From assembly GCF_014201335.1 (NCBI RefSeq), contig NZ_JACHEB010000001.1, positions 248,001-312,000 on the forward strand: a DNA stretch of 64,000 bases, read 5' to 3'. The notes under the pieces were generated by a model, which had not been told where the DNA came from, did no database searches, and saw nothing but the letters and a program-made list of their open reading frames with translations. The position numbers and the translations under genes were made by a program. Every line of letters starts with the position of its first letter. Position 1 is the first letter of the stretch. This DNA comes from Tunturiibacter gelidiferens (GTDB lineage Bacteria > Acidobacteriota > Terriglobia > Terriglobales > Acidobacteriaceae). Below are positions 27,008 through 35,691 of the stretch, in pieces.

Positions 27008-28312
27008 ATGAATTTTGAAGAGACCGAATCCGCTGCAGCAACTTCCGAAGATGGAGCTCCAGGATGGAGGTTTGCCGTTGCGGCCGGCATCCTCGGTTGG
27101 GTTCTCGACGCCTTCGATTTTTTTGTCGTCGTCTTTCTTATATCGGAGCTGATGGGGAAGTTTCATGTTGGGAAGGCAGCGATTGTGTGGAGCATGACAC
27201 TTACGCTGGCAATGCGACCGATAGGGGCTCTATTTTTCGGAGCTCTGGCCGATAGGTTCGGACGAAAGAAGCCGCTCATTGCGTGCGTTCTGTACTTTTC
27301 GACCGTGACCGTGCTAAGCGGTCTCGCTCCGACCTACTGGGTCTTTTTGGCGATGCGACTGTTATACGGCCTAGGGATGGGCGGGTATTGGGGTATTGGG
27401 GCTTCTTATGCGATGGAGAGCGCACCTCGGCACAGGCGTGGTGTTCTTTCTGGCCTGATGCAAGGCGGTTATCCTTTCGGATACCTGATGGCAGCGATCG
27501 GAATGCAGACCCTTGCTCCGGCGTTTGGCTGGCAGACGATGTTCTTTGTTGGGGCTGGAGTGACTGTCGTTATTGTGGCGCTGGCCGCATTCGCGCCTGA
27601 ATCGGCTGCGTGGCGAATGCACCGGACGCCGTCACTCGGGAAGATCTTCGGCACGCTGTTTCAACATATGGGCGTCTTTGGATATCTTCTGCTGCTGATG
27701 ACCGCAATCACATGCCTCTCTCATGGCACTCAGGATCTTTATCCTGACTTCCTGAAGACGCTGCCCTGGATGAATGGCGCAACTGTGCTGGGGATGAAAG
27801 CGACGCTAGGAATTCCGGTTATTTACAACGTCGGGGCGATTATTGGAGCGGTTGTAGTGGGGGCGATGTCGGAACGAATTGGGCGGCGATATGCCGTGAT
27901 CGCAGCGCTTGGTGTGTGTCTGCTGGCAATGCCGATGTGGGCATTCGGTGGGTCGGTGGTGGCGATTGTGGTTGGATCGTACCTGATGCAGAGCGGGGTG
28001 CAGGGTGCGTTTGGCGTGATTCCGGCTCACTTGAACGAGTTGGCGCCGGATGCGATTCGTGGGCTGTTTCCTGGGTTTGTGTATCAACTCGGGGTGCTGT
28101 TTGCTTCACCGGTATTGCCATTGCAGAATCTGCTGCGGGGCAAGTTCGGTTACCCGTGGGCGTTGTGTTCTTTCGAGACGCTGGTGATCGTTTCCCTGCT
28201 GCTGATCTTCTGGTTCGGTCCGGAGAAGCGAGGCAGAAGCTTCCATCAGACAGACCGGTCAGAAGGTTTGCCGTCGAATGTCGCAGGCTCGGTTGCCGCT
28301 GCGGTGAAATAA
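27008..28312 (+). CDS. MFS transporter, sialate/lactate (SHS/JEN) type
   Basis: A 434-residue carrier with about 12 membrane segments. MFS features are GWVLDAFDFFVVVF in helix 1, GALADRFGRKKPL between helices 2 and 3, and MSERIGRRYAV between helices 8 and 9. The organisation (WSMTLTLAMRPIGALFFG, GMGGYWGIGASYAMES) matches carboxylate:proton symporters such as lactate or sialic acid carriers. The substrate is not decidable from sequence. It stands alone, and a dispersed repeat follows. Confidence 0.85.
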   Translation: MNFEETESAAATSEDGAPGWRFAVAAGILGWVLDAFDFFVVVFLISELMGKFHVGKAAIVWSMTLTLAMRPIGALFFGALADRFGRKKPLIACVLYFSTVTVLSGLAPTYWVFLAMRLLYGLGMGGYWGIGASYAMESAPRHRRGVLSGLMQGGYPFGYLMAAIGMQTLAPAFGWQTMFFVGAGVTVVIVALAAFAPESAAWRMHRTPSLGKIFGTLFQHMGVFGYLLLLMTAITCLSHGTQDLYPDFLKTLPWMNGATVLGMKATLGIPVIYNVGAIIGAVVVGAMSERIGRRYAVIAALGVCLLAMPMWAFGGSVVAIVVGSYLMQSGVQGAFGVIPAHLNELAPDAIRGLFPGFVYQLGVLFASPVLPLQNLLRGKFGYPWALCSFETLVIVSLLLIFWFGPEKRGRSFHQTDRSEGLPSNVAGSVAAAVK

Positions 28313-29094
28313 TTTTTGGGGGGCCATTCGGGCGTTTTTTCGGGGTATTTTTGAAAAAACCGTGGTCAGGACGTGGTGTTTTGATGGTCAAGATGTGGTG
28401 GAATGCGTGGTGAAGATGGTGATTTAGCCGTCACATTTCAGGGTGCGAAAAATACGCCACGGATTTCAAATTTATTTTTTGCAGAGTGGTGTTGGGAATC
28501 GCCTGGTACGAGCGAGACTCCCGCCTGGATTCAAGCCGACTGCTGCAAAGGGACATTTCGTCTGGGTGAGAAGGCAGGAAGACAGACGTGGCGCAACGAA
28601 ACGTCAGGCTGATCGGCACCGTGCTTCACTGCAACGGTCGCCAAGCAGTTCAAACAAATTGAGTCAGATGATCCATCCATCTTCGGTCGATGGGGATGTG
28701 CTGCAGAGGCTTGCTCGGCCATGATGGTCTCCTCGATAAAAGGTTTTGTTGTCTGTTGTTAATTGATGAGTAATCTCTGGAGAGAGTTGCCTCAGGCCGG
28801 TTGGAACTCGCCGCTTGTCCTCACTTACGACTTCTTTATGAAGGTGTCGCGGTTCTGTTCAAAGGTCTTCTCGGGTCGGATTCGACTTTCGGACTTCAGC
28901 TTTTAGCTGCTCATTGATGGTTGCAAGTCGTTCGTTTATAAGAGAGATCGATTCGCCCCAGGTCTTAAAGGTTTCGGTCGTGTAACCGGAATCAAACGTC
29001 CGGGGGTGGGGCTCTTTTGCGGAGTGTCTGCGTTTGGCTTCTTCAAGCCTTTGCTGAAAGTACGCAAGCCGTTGTCTGAGATTTTCTTCGCTCA
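28313..29094. other. Intergenic stretch with dispersed repeat
   Basis: Nearly 800 bases between the MFS gene and the start codon of the facing small minus-strand ORF; the small ORF itself occupies 28859-29095. The left part is the ~113-bp dispersed repeat (28370-28482). I see no other gene or clear signal; a CATC...GATG-type imperfect hairpin is near 28670-28700. Confidence 0.5.
28370..28482. repeat. Dispersed intergenic repeat, copy 1
   Basis: About 113 bases that align almost gap-free with 55385-55498 at roughly three quarters identity. Shared blocks are GACGTGGTGTTTTG, TGTGGTG, TGCGTGG, TTAGC, GTCAC, GAAAAAT and ATTTATTTTT. The left half repeats GTGGTG at short intervals. It directly follows the MFS gene. 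Confidence 0.75.
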
Positions 29095-29095
29095 T
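28859..29095 (-). CDS. Small hypothetical protein, coiled-coil-like
   Basis: A 78-residue frame (MSEENLRQRLAYFQQRLEEA...) rich in Leu, Glu, Arg and Gln, with two likely helices that could form a coiled coil. The start at 29095 is chosen over one at 29158 because the extra part is unlike protein. There is no strong ribosome site. Function unknown; it lies alone upstream of and divergent to glgP. Confidence 0.45.
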   Translation of the reverse strand: MSEENLRQRLAYFQQRLEEAKRRHSAKEPHPRTFDSGYTTETFKTWGESISLINERLATINEQLKAEVRKSNPTREDL

Positions 29096-29337
29096 GCCAG
29101 TACTCAGTATATTTGATGCAGATTTTGGATGCGAACGCGACTCTACAACACATGGCACCGGAACATACGTTTTGCGGCAGGTTCGGGGAAATCCTCTTCA
29201 TAAAATGAGGCAAAGTTTTCGCTAGATTTTATTGCTGTCCATAAGAAGCGTCTCTAGCATCGTCTTCACGGGAAAGTATTCTGCCGAGCTCGATTTCATG
29301 ATTCGCACTTCTCCAACCAACAGGAACGAGGCGCGCT

Positions 29338-31845
29338 ATGCTGAAGCAGATATCCAAAGAGCATGATTCGATAGTGGATGACGAACGGACCAGCAATACG
29401 GTCGCGGCTCTGAAGCAAGGGATTCTGGACAATCTCTTCTATGTTCTCGGCAAACGGGTTGAGGTCTCGACGGACATGGATCACTTCATGGCCCTCGCGT
29501 ATACGGTGCGGGACCGGATTCTGGCTCGCTGGCTTACGACCAGGGAGGACTATGCGAAGAACAATGTGCGCACGGTCTACTATCTCTCGGCCGAGTTTCT
29601 GATGGGTCCGTATCTCGCAAGCAACATCCTCAACCTCGGAATCGACGATGTGATTCGTCAGGCGGCAGGAGAGCTTGATCTCGACCTCAACCATTTGATC
29701 GGACAGGAGAGCGAGCCTGGGCTGGGAAACGGCGGCCTCGGGCGACTCGCAGCGTGTTATCTCGACTCGTTGGCAACGCTGGGAGTGCCGGCGATGGGCT
29801 ATGGCATTCGCTATGAGTTCGGCATGTTTCACCAGGCGATTCGTGATGGCTGGCAGGTGGAGTTGACCGATTATTGGCTGCGGTACGGGAATCCTTGGGA
29901 GATTCGGCGTCCGCAGGCCTGCGTTGAGGTGGGCTTCGGCGGCCACACACAATCGTGGGCAGATTCCTTCGGGGAGTACAAGGTGCTATGGACGCCCGAT
30001 GAGGTCGTTAAGGGAGTTCCGTTCGACACGCCGATTGTGGGATATCGCTCGGGAGTCGCCAACACGCTTCGACTGTGGAGGTCTGAAGCCAACGAATCGT
30101 TCTACTTCGACCGCTTTAACAGCGGCGACTATGAGGGCGCGGTAGGAGCTAAGATCTTCGCAGAAAATATCTCGAAGGTGCTTTATCCGAATGACGAAGA
30201 GATCCGAGGCAAGGAGCTTCGCCTGCAGCAGCAGTACTTCTTCACCTCATGTTCACTGCAGGACATGATTCGGCGGCATGAGACCACTGGTCACTCCCTT
30301 GAGAATTTTCATGAGCAGTGCGCGGTGCAGTTGAACGACACCCATCCGTCGATTGGAGTCGCAGAACTGATGCGGCTGCTGGTAGATATTCATGGTTTCG
30401 GTTGGGATAAAGCGTGGGATATCACCTCGCACACCTTCAATTACACGAATCACACGCTTCTACCTGAGGCGCTGGAACGGTGGTCGCTGCCGATGTTTCA
30501 GTCACTGCTTCCCCGTCATCTCGAGATTATCTATGAGATTAATTCGCGTTTTCTCAGTCTCGTTCGCACGAAGTTCCCGAACGATGAGGCGCGAGTGGCC
30601 CGGATGTCTATCATCGACGAGCATGGTGAGAGATATGTTCGCATGGCCTATCTTGCGTGCGTTGGAAGTGGGCACATCAATGGCGTTGCAAAATTGCATA
30701 CGGAGTTGCTGAAGAGCGACGTGCTTCGTGATTTCTATGAGCTGTGGCCTGAGAAGTTTATCAACGTGACCAATGGGGTGACCCCTCGACGCTGGCTCGC
30801 CGTCGCTAATCCTGAGCAGTCAGAGCTGATGACGAGCAAGATCGGCCATGACTGGATTGGTGACCTGGACCAGCTTTCGAAATTGGAGCGCTATGCCGAG
30901 GACTCTGCCTTCCGCTCCGAGTGGCAAGGGGTGCAGCGCGCCGTAAAGGTTCGACTTGCACAGTACATTGCGGCAAAGACGGGGATCTCGGTTGACCCTA
31001 GCTCGATGTTCGACGCGCAGGTGAAGCGTATTCACGAGTACAAGCGGCAACATCTGAACGTTCTTTACATCCTGACGCAGTATTACCGCCAGAAGAAAGA
31101 TCCTACGCTGGAGATCTCACCTCGAACGTTCCTGTTCGGCGGAAAGGCTGCGCCGGGATACTTCATGGCGAAGTTGATTATCAAACTCATTACCTCGGTC
31201 GCTGAGGTGATCAACAGCGATCCCGAGGTGAACCAACATCTGAAGGTGGTTTTTCTTCCTGACTACAATGTCACCTTCGGCCAGCTGGTCTATCCTGCGG
31301 CAGATTTAAGTGAGCAGATCTCGACCGCGGGCAAAGAGGCTTCAGGCACAGGCAACATGAAGTTCGCGATGAATGGGGCGCTTACGATTGGGACTCTCGA
31401 CGGCGCCAACATTGAGATTCGTGATGCCGTGGGCCACGAAAACTTCTTCCTCTTCGGACTGACTGCGGCAGAGGTTGTGGCGAGGAAGGCCGCCGGCTAT
31501 CACCCTCACCAGATCTACGAGTCGAATGGGGCACTGCGCGAGGTGATTGACGGTATCGCTTCGGGCCGGTTCTCACGCGGCGACGGCAGCCTCTTCCGTC
31601 CTTTGGTGGATGGTCTGCTCAATAGCGATCCGTATCTTTTATTTGCCGACTATCAGACCTACGTTGACTGTCAGGATCGCGTCTGCAAGACGTATCGGGA
31701 CCAAGAGGCATGGTCGAAGATGTCGATCTATAACGCTGCGCGCATGGGTCAGTTTTCTTCGGATCGGTCGATTCGGGATTATTGCAAAGATATCTGGAAC
31801 ATTACGCGGTTTGAGATTGGAGCTGGGCTTCCGGCTAGTAAGTGA
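29338..31845 (+). CDS. glgP: Glycogen/alpha-glucan phosphorylase
   Basis: An 835-residue GT35 phosphorylase releasing glucose 1-phosphate from glycogen or maltodextrins. Family features are YYLSAEFLMGPYL, LGNGGLGRLAACYLDSLA, VQLNDTHPSIGVAELMR, FINVTNGVTPRRWL, and the PLP site GTGNMKFAMNGALTIGTLDGA near residue 680. Length is typical. GAGG lies 7 nt before the ATG. No other glycogen gene adjoins it. Confidence 0.96.
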   Translation: MLKQISKEHDSIVDDERTSNTVAALKQGILDNLFYVLGKRVEVSTDMDHFMALAYTVRDRILARWLTTREDYAKNNVRTVYYLSAEFLMGPYLASNILNLGIDDVIRQAAGELDLDLNHLIGQESEPGLGNGGLGRLAACYLDSLATLGVPAMGYGIRYEFGMFHQAIRDGWQVELTDYWLRYGNPWEIRRPQACVEVGFGGHTQSWADSFGEYKVLWTPDEVVKGVPFDTPIVGYRSGVANTLRLWRSEANESFYFDRFNSGDYEGAVGAKIFAENISKVLYPNDEEIRGKELRLQQQYFFTSCSLQDMIRRHETTGHSLENFHEQCAVQLNDTHPSIGVAELMRLLVDIHGFGWDKAWDITSHTFNYTNHTLLPEALERWSLPMFQSLLPRHLEIIYEINSRFLSLVRTKFPNDEARVARMSIIDEHGERYVRMAYLACVGSGHINGVAKLHTELLKSDVLRDFYELWPEKFINVTNGVTPRRWLAVANPEQSELMTSKIGHDWIGDLDQLSKLERYAEDSAFRSEWQGVQRAVKVRLAQYIAAKTGISVDPSSMFDAQVKRIHEYKRQHLNVLYILTQYYRQKKDPTLEISPRTFLFGGKAAPGYFMAKLIIKLITSVAEVINSDPEVNQHLKVVFLPDYNVTFGQLVYPAADLSEQISTAGKEASGTGNMKFAMNGALTIGTLDGANIEIRDAVGHENFFLFGLTAAEVVARKAAGYHPHQIYESNGALREVIDGIASGRFSRGDGSLFRPLVDGLLNSDPYLLFADYQTYVDCQDRVCKTYRDQEAWSKMSIYNAARMGQFSSDRSIRDYCKDIWNITRFEIGAGLPASK

Positions 31846-31851
31846 AAGAGC

Positions 31852-31894
31852 AGAGACCTGATGGCCTTTGACTGTGCATGGCCACTAGGTCTCT
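31852..31894. terminator. Bidirectional stem-loop between glgP and the kinase gene
   Basis: AGAGACCT and AGGTCTCT form the outer stem, extended inward by GGCC pairing with two mismatches. It lies between two convergent genes, only 6 bases past the glgP stop and 13 bases before the kinase stop. Confidence 0.65.
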
Positions 31895-31907
31895 CGTGTC
31901 AGGAATG

Positions 31908-32597
31908 TCATGCGCAGGCGTTGGCGACGATGTGATTCGGAACCGAGACTTCCACTTCGGTGCCGGCTCCGGATCTGCTCCATATGCTCAGCTGCGCGCC
32001 GATCCTTGCGGCTTGCTCACGCATTCCGAAGACGCCCCAGTTCGAGTGCTTTCCTGAACGCGTTACGTGTGGGTCGATTCCGCGACCGTTGTCACGGACA
32101 ATGAGTCGCAATCTGCGAGGTGAGTACTCCACCTCGGCTTCGATGAGGGTCGCTTCGGAGTGCTGTAACGCATTGACCAGCGCTTCCCGGCCAATCGAAG
32201 TGATCTGCTGCAGGATCGCCGGTTGTAATGACTTCGGTTTTCCTGTCACGGAGATTTCACAACGTACCCCGGAGGGCGAGAAGTTTCGCAAAACTGCGGA
32301 GAGCGATTGTTCGATAGTGGTGAACTGAAAACAGTGTCGATCGGAAGGATCTACAGAATTTGTTTCAAGAGAATCGTCCAGCAGCATGGAGGCACCGGGA
32401 AAGCTCTGGTTTAAGGTGTCGTGTAACTTGCGTGCGATGCGCGCCCGTTCGCTCTGCCGTTCTTCACAGCTGAGAGGATTGGGATCGAGAGGACGGAACA
32501 GTCTTTGAAACTGGTGCTTGATCGACGAGACCACATCATGGGCAGAGGCGGTTTCGACGGTTGGACCAGACATGGTTTGCTCGACGCTAAGGTTCAT
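31908..32597 (-). CDS. Sensor histidine kinase, NarL/HisKA_3 type
   Basis: A 229-residue soluble kinase without a visible sensor domain. The dimerisation/phospho-acceptor segment is ERARIARKLHDTLNQSF (His in the HisKA_3 motif) and the ATPase part has NALQHSEA and DNGRGIDP, then WGVFGMREQAARIGA. The start at 32597 has GGGGGAG about 6 nt upstream and overlaps the STAS gene by 11 bases, so the two are probably co-translated. Its response regulator may be the neighbouring receiver proteins (inference). Confidence 0.85.
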   Translation of the reverse strand: MNLSVEQTMSGPTVETASAHDVVSSIKHQFQRLFRPLDPNPLSCEERQSERARIARKLHDTLNQSFPGASMLLDDSLETNSVDPSDRHCFQFTTIEQSLSAVLRNFSPSGVRCEISVTGKPKSLQPAILQQITSIGREALVNALQHSEATLIEAEVEYSPRRLRLIVRDNGRGIDPHVTRSGKHSNWGVFGMREQAARIGAQLSIWSRSGAGTEVEVSVPNHIVANACA

Positions 32598-32868
32598 TGC
32601 TTCTCCCCCTCCCTGTTTCAATCCACTCGCGGACGTACGACGGGCAGTTTTTTAGGACGATTCCGTGAGCTTCGCAGGCGGCAAAGAACTTGATGACTTC
32701 CCGGTCTACTAACTTCACGTCTCCTAAATCAAGCGCTATGGGTGTTGGTTTGGCACCGGGCTCGATTTTGAGGAGTTTCTGCAACTCCGGTAATTGCTCC
32801 TCCTCGATTCGGCCACTTAAAGCGAAGGTCACTAAATCCTTGTCTTCGGATCTTCGAATCTTGAACAT
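32587..32868 (-). CDS. STAS-domain protein
   Basis: A 93-residue single-domain protein with the anti-sigma-factor-antagonist fold pattern: LVTFALSGRIEEEQLPELQKL, PIALDLGDVKLVDREVIKFF. The usual phosphorylatable Ser/Thr of SpoIIAA at the DxS position is replaced by DLGDVKLVD, so it may not be switched by phosphorylation. It overlaps the kinase gene downstream. A possible sigma-54 promoter (32882-32895) lies almost at its start codon, leaving a very short leader. Confidence 0.82.
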   Translation of the reverse strand: MFKIRRSEDKDLVTFALSGRIEEEQLPELQKLLKIEPGAKPTPIALDLGDVKLVDREVIKFFAACEAHGIVLKNCPSYVREWIETGRGRSNEP

Positions 32869-32881
32869 TGTGGATTACTGT

Positions 32882-32896
32882 GCAATCGGACAACCA
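32882..32896 (-). promoter_or_regulatory. Possible sigma-54 (-24/-12) promoter
   Basis: On the minus strand TTGGTTGTCCGATTGCAC has GG and GC separated by exactly 10 bases and a perfect TTGCA -12 block; the -24 block matches only TGG. It lies directly after a sigma-54 activator gene and about 45 bases downstream of the 32-bp palindrome. The predicted start would leave only about 2 bases before the STAS ATG, which counts against it unless the message is leaderless. Confidence 0.4.
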
Positions 32897-32939
32897 ATTG
32901 TAAGTAGCTGATGGGTCATGGTTTTCAACGTTCCGCAGC

Positions 32940-32971
32940 TCACGAAATTCGTGAATTCACGAATTTCGTGA
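32940..32971. promoter_or_regulatory. 32-bp perfect palindrome made of two 13-bp dyads
   Basis: A perfect 32-bp palindrome. It consists of CACGAAATTCGTG, spacer AATT, and CACGAATTTCGTG, each an odd-centred dyad, centre to centre 17 bases. It lies between the stop of the sigma-54 activator and the STAS gene. It could be a tandem enhancer site for the activator's Fis-type domain or a terminator stem; no T-run follows, favouring a binding site. Confidence 0.6.
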
Positions 32972-32996
32972 AGCTTGCGTGGGTGAAATCGGGCCG

Positions 32997-35231
32997 CTAA
33001 CTCGTTCGGAACCGGTGCTTATTGATGTTAAGCGCTTTGATTTTGGAGTCGAGGGTTGAGGCAGGAACGCCAAGCCTGGCTGCAGCCCCTGACGAGCCAG
33101 ACACTCGGCCTTGAGCGTCGGCGAGCGCGGCCTCGATTGCTTTCTTCTCTTCAGAAGGCGAGATCTTGAGGAGCGTTGGGCCGGTTCGATCCGATGGATC
33201 AAATCCTCCGGTGAGCCAGCTTTCATCAACGACAAAAGTCTCTGACTCGCAAAGGATCACAGAACGTTCGACAATATTTTGCAGCTCGCGAATGTTGCCG
33301 GGCCATGTGTATTGCTTAAGTCGATCGAGCGTGGGCTTCTCGACGCTGTGAATTTTTTTCCCGGTTTTACTTGAGTAGCGATCGATAAAGTATTCGATCA
33401 GGAGAGGGATGTCTTCCCTTCTCTCACGCAGGGCCGGCATCGCGATGGGAAAGACGTTGAAGCGGTAGTAGAGGTCTTCGCGAAATGTGCCAGCGTCGAT
33501 GGCGGCTTGCAAATCACGGTTGGTTGCGGCAATGACGCGCACGTTCGCAATGATGACCTTGGTGCCACCAACACGCTCAAACTCACGTTCCTGCAGAACC
33601 CGCAGGAGAGCGATCTGCGTTTCAGGGGGAAGCTCCCCGATTTCGTCGAGAAAAAGTGTGCCTCCTTCGGCTAACTCGAAGCGGCCGAGACGGCGTTGCG
33701 TGGCGCCTGTAAAGGCTCCCTTCTCATGGCCGAACAACTCCGATGAGATAAGAGAGGTGGGAATTGCAGCACAGTTGACACTCACAAAGGCGCCGGCTGC
33801 ACGCCGGGAGCGTTTGTGAATCGCGCGGGCAATCAACTCTTTGCCCGTACCAGTCTCGCCAGTAATCAGCACGGTAGAGTCGGTCGGCGCTACCTTGGTG
33901 ACGCGTGCCAACACGGTCCGCAGAGCTGCTGATTCGCCTACGATCTCCTCAAACATCGATGTTCGGACTATTTCTTCGCGGAGCGCGATGTTCTCTTTAT
34001 AGAGTCGATCCTTGAGCGCTTGTATCTCTTGAAAAGCTGTCTCAAGCGCTGCTCTTGCCTGATGCTGTTCGGTCACGTCCACCGCCGTACCGACGTACTC
34101 GCAGAAGTTCCCAGATGCGTCGAAGACAGGATGGCCGACGGAGTGGATGTGTTTCGTTTCTCCACTCGGAAGAACGACCCGGTATTCGAAATCAAGATTT
34201 GGCTGTTGATGAGCGATCGCTTCGTCAAAGACTCTGATGTAATTTTCTCGATCCTCTGGATGAATTCGTTGAAGGAACTCCTCGTGCGGTGGCACTCCTC
34301 CTTCGGGATCGAAGCCCAACAATCGAAAGTTCTCTTGTGACCAGTGAACTCCCCTCCCGGCGGCCACATCGTATGCCCAACTGCCGGTACGAGTCAGGCT
34401 TTGCGCGTCCGCCAGATAACCCTCGCTCCGGCGCAACGCGTCCTCGGCTCGTTTAGCCTCTGTGACGTCGGTGACGGCCCCGATGATTTGCAATCCTTCC
34501 GGTTCGTCGCCTTTGACGATGCGTGCGACGACACGAACGTACTTTACCGATCCATCGCCGGCAATGAGCCGATGCTCGATGTCAAAGTCGCCCTGGTCGG
34601 CTGAGGCATGTTCGAAGACATGGTTGAGCCGGTCGCGATCGGCCGGATGGGTTCGCTTAATCACCAACTCGACTGTTGGAGTGATCCCCGGATCGCATTC
34701 GAAGATCCGGTAGGTTTCTGCGGACCAAAAGACTTCTCCGGTCGACAGATTCTCGCCAAAACTACCGGTTCGGCTCAGGCGCTGTGCCTCTGCCAAGAAA
34801 GTCTCGCTCCGGCGCAACGCCTTCAGTACCTGCCTGCGTTCGGCTCTGCCACTTGCTTCACGCAGGGCACGAAGCACGGATGGTACGAGCCTCGACAGCC
34901 TGGTCTTGAGAACATAGTCGGTGGCGCCGATCTGCAGCGCTTCAACGGCGACCTCTTCCCCAAGCGTCCCGGAGACAAAGATGAAAGGCACCTCGGGCAA
35001 GGTACTCATCGCAAGCCTCAACGCTGAAAGTCCATCAAATGATGGAAGCGTGTAGTCGGCAAGGATCAGATCGATCTCTCCCTTTTCCAGGGAAGCGCGG
35101 AACGCGGTCTGAGTATCGACCCTTGCCATCTTGCAGGCCAGGCCCTCTGCCTCGAGTGCCGCCTGAATGAGTTCTGCGTCGTTAGGGTCGTCCTCAAGGG
35201 AGAGAATGCGTAAACAGGGATAAGCGCTCAC
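32997..35231 (-). CDS. Sigma-54-dependent activator with receiver and two PAS domains
   Basis: A 744-residue regulator. Order: receiver (about residues 5-125, LILADYTLP with Asp59), two PAS/PAC domains (about 145-265 and 270-395), a short coiled coil, an AAA+ domain with Walker A GETGTGKE, the sigma-54-contacting GAFTGA loop and Walker B GGTLFLDEIGELP, and a C-terminal Fis-type helix-turn-helix (GAAARLGVPASTLDSKIKAL). It would read both a phosphate signal and PAS-sensed ligands or redox state. The GTG start overlaps the preceding response regulator's stop as GTGA. The palindrome at 32940 lies right behind it. Confidence 0.92.
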   Translation of the reverse strand: MSAYPCLRILSLEDDPNDAELIQAALEAEGLACKMARVDTQTAFRASLEKGEIDLILADYTLPSFDGLSALRLAMSTLPEVPFIFVSGTLGEEVAVEALQIGATDYVLKTRLSRLVPSVLRALREASGRAERRQVLKALRRSETFLAEAQRLSRTGSFGENLSTGEVFWSAETYRIFECDPGITPTVELVIKRTHPADRDRLNHVFEHASADQGDFDIEHRLIAGDGSVKYVRVVARIVKGDEPEGLQIIGAVTDVTEAKRAEDALRRSEGYLADAQSLTRTGSWAYDVAAGRGVHWSQENFRLLGFDPEGGVPPHEEFLQRIHPEDRENYIRVFDEAIAHQQPNLDFEYRVVLPSGETKHIHSVGHPVFDASGNFCEYVGTAVDVTEQHQARAALETAFQEIQALKDRLYKENIALREEIVRTSMFEEIVGESAALRTVLARVTKVAPTDSTVLITGETGTGKELIARAIHKRSRRAAGAFVSVNCAAIPTSLISSELFGHEKGAFTGATQRRLGRFELAEGGTLFLDEIGELPPETQIALLRVLQEREFERVGGTKVIIANVRVIAATNRDLQAAIDAGTFREDLYYRFNVFPIAMPALRERREDIPLLIEYFIDRYSSKTGKKIHSVEKPTLDRLKQYTWPGNIRELQNIVERSVILCESETFVVDESWLTGGFDPSDRTGPTLLKISPSEEKKAIEAALADAQGRVSGSSGAAARLGVPASTLDSKIKALNINKHRFRTS

Positions 35232-35677
35232 TTATTTACGCTCTCGGGCGGTGGAACGTTGATGACCGCCCAGAAGGCCCCAAGTTCTTTGATGGCGTTG
35301 ACGAACTGATGAAAGTCGACCGGCTTTACGACGTAAGCGTTGACGCCAAGTTTATAGCTGGTCACCAGATCCCGCTCCTCGTGGGAAGAGGTAAGGACGA
35401 CGACAGGAATATACCTCAGGTTCTCGGCGGCTTTAACTTGCTTCAACACCTCGAGTCCGTCTACTTTGGGCAGCTTCAGGTCCAGTAGGATGACTGCGGG
35501 ATTTTCACGGGAACGCGCTGAAAATTTGCCTCGGCAATTAAGATAATCGAGAGCCTCTTCGCCGTCTCGAGTGACAACCACTTCATTGGCGAGGTTGTAT
35601 TCCTCCAGAGCGGTCAGGGTAAGCTCGACATCTTTGGAGTCGTCTTCGACCATCAAGATACGTCCCAGTTTTTGCAT
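35228..35677 (-). CDS. Single-domain response regulator (Rcp1-like)
   Basis: A 149-residue receiver without an output domain. Acid pocket MVEDDSKDVEL, phospho-acceptor Asp66 (VILLDLKLPKVDG), VVVLTSSHEERD and a late Lys in YVVKPVDFHQF. This type acts as a phospho-shuttle to other kinases or activators. AGGA lies about 9 nt before the ATG. It sits 14 bases after the histidine kinase gene and overlaps the activator gene. Confidence 0.9.
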   Translation of the reverse strand: MQKLGRILMVEDDSKDVELTLTALEEYNLANEVVVTRDGEEALDYLNCRGKFSARSRENPAVILLDLKLPKVDGLEVLKQVKAAENLRYIPVVVLTSSHEERDLVTSYKLGVNAYVVKPVDFHQFVNAIKELGAFWAVINVPPPESVNK

Positions 35678-35691
35678 GTCATCTTCCTGAC

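Noticed and set aside
32940..32971. Rho-independent terminator for the sigma-54 activator
   Set aside because: The palindrome is A/T-rich in its centre, splits into two dyads and has no following T-run; a protein-binding site fits better, though not proven.
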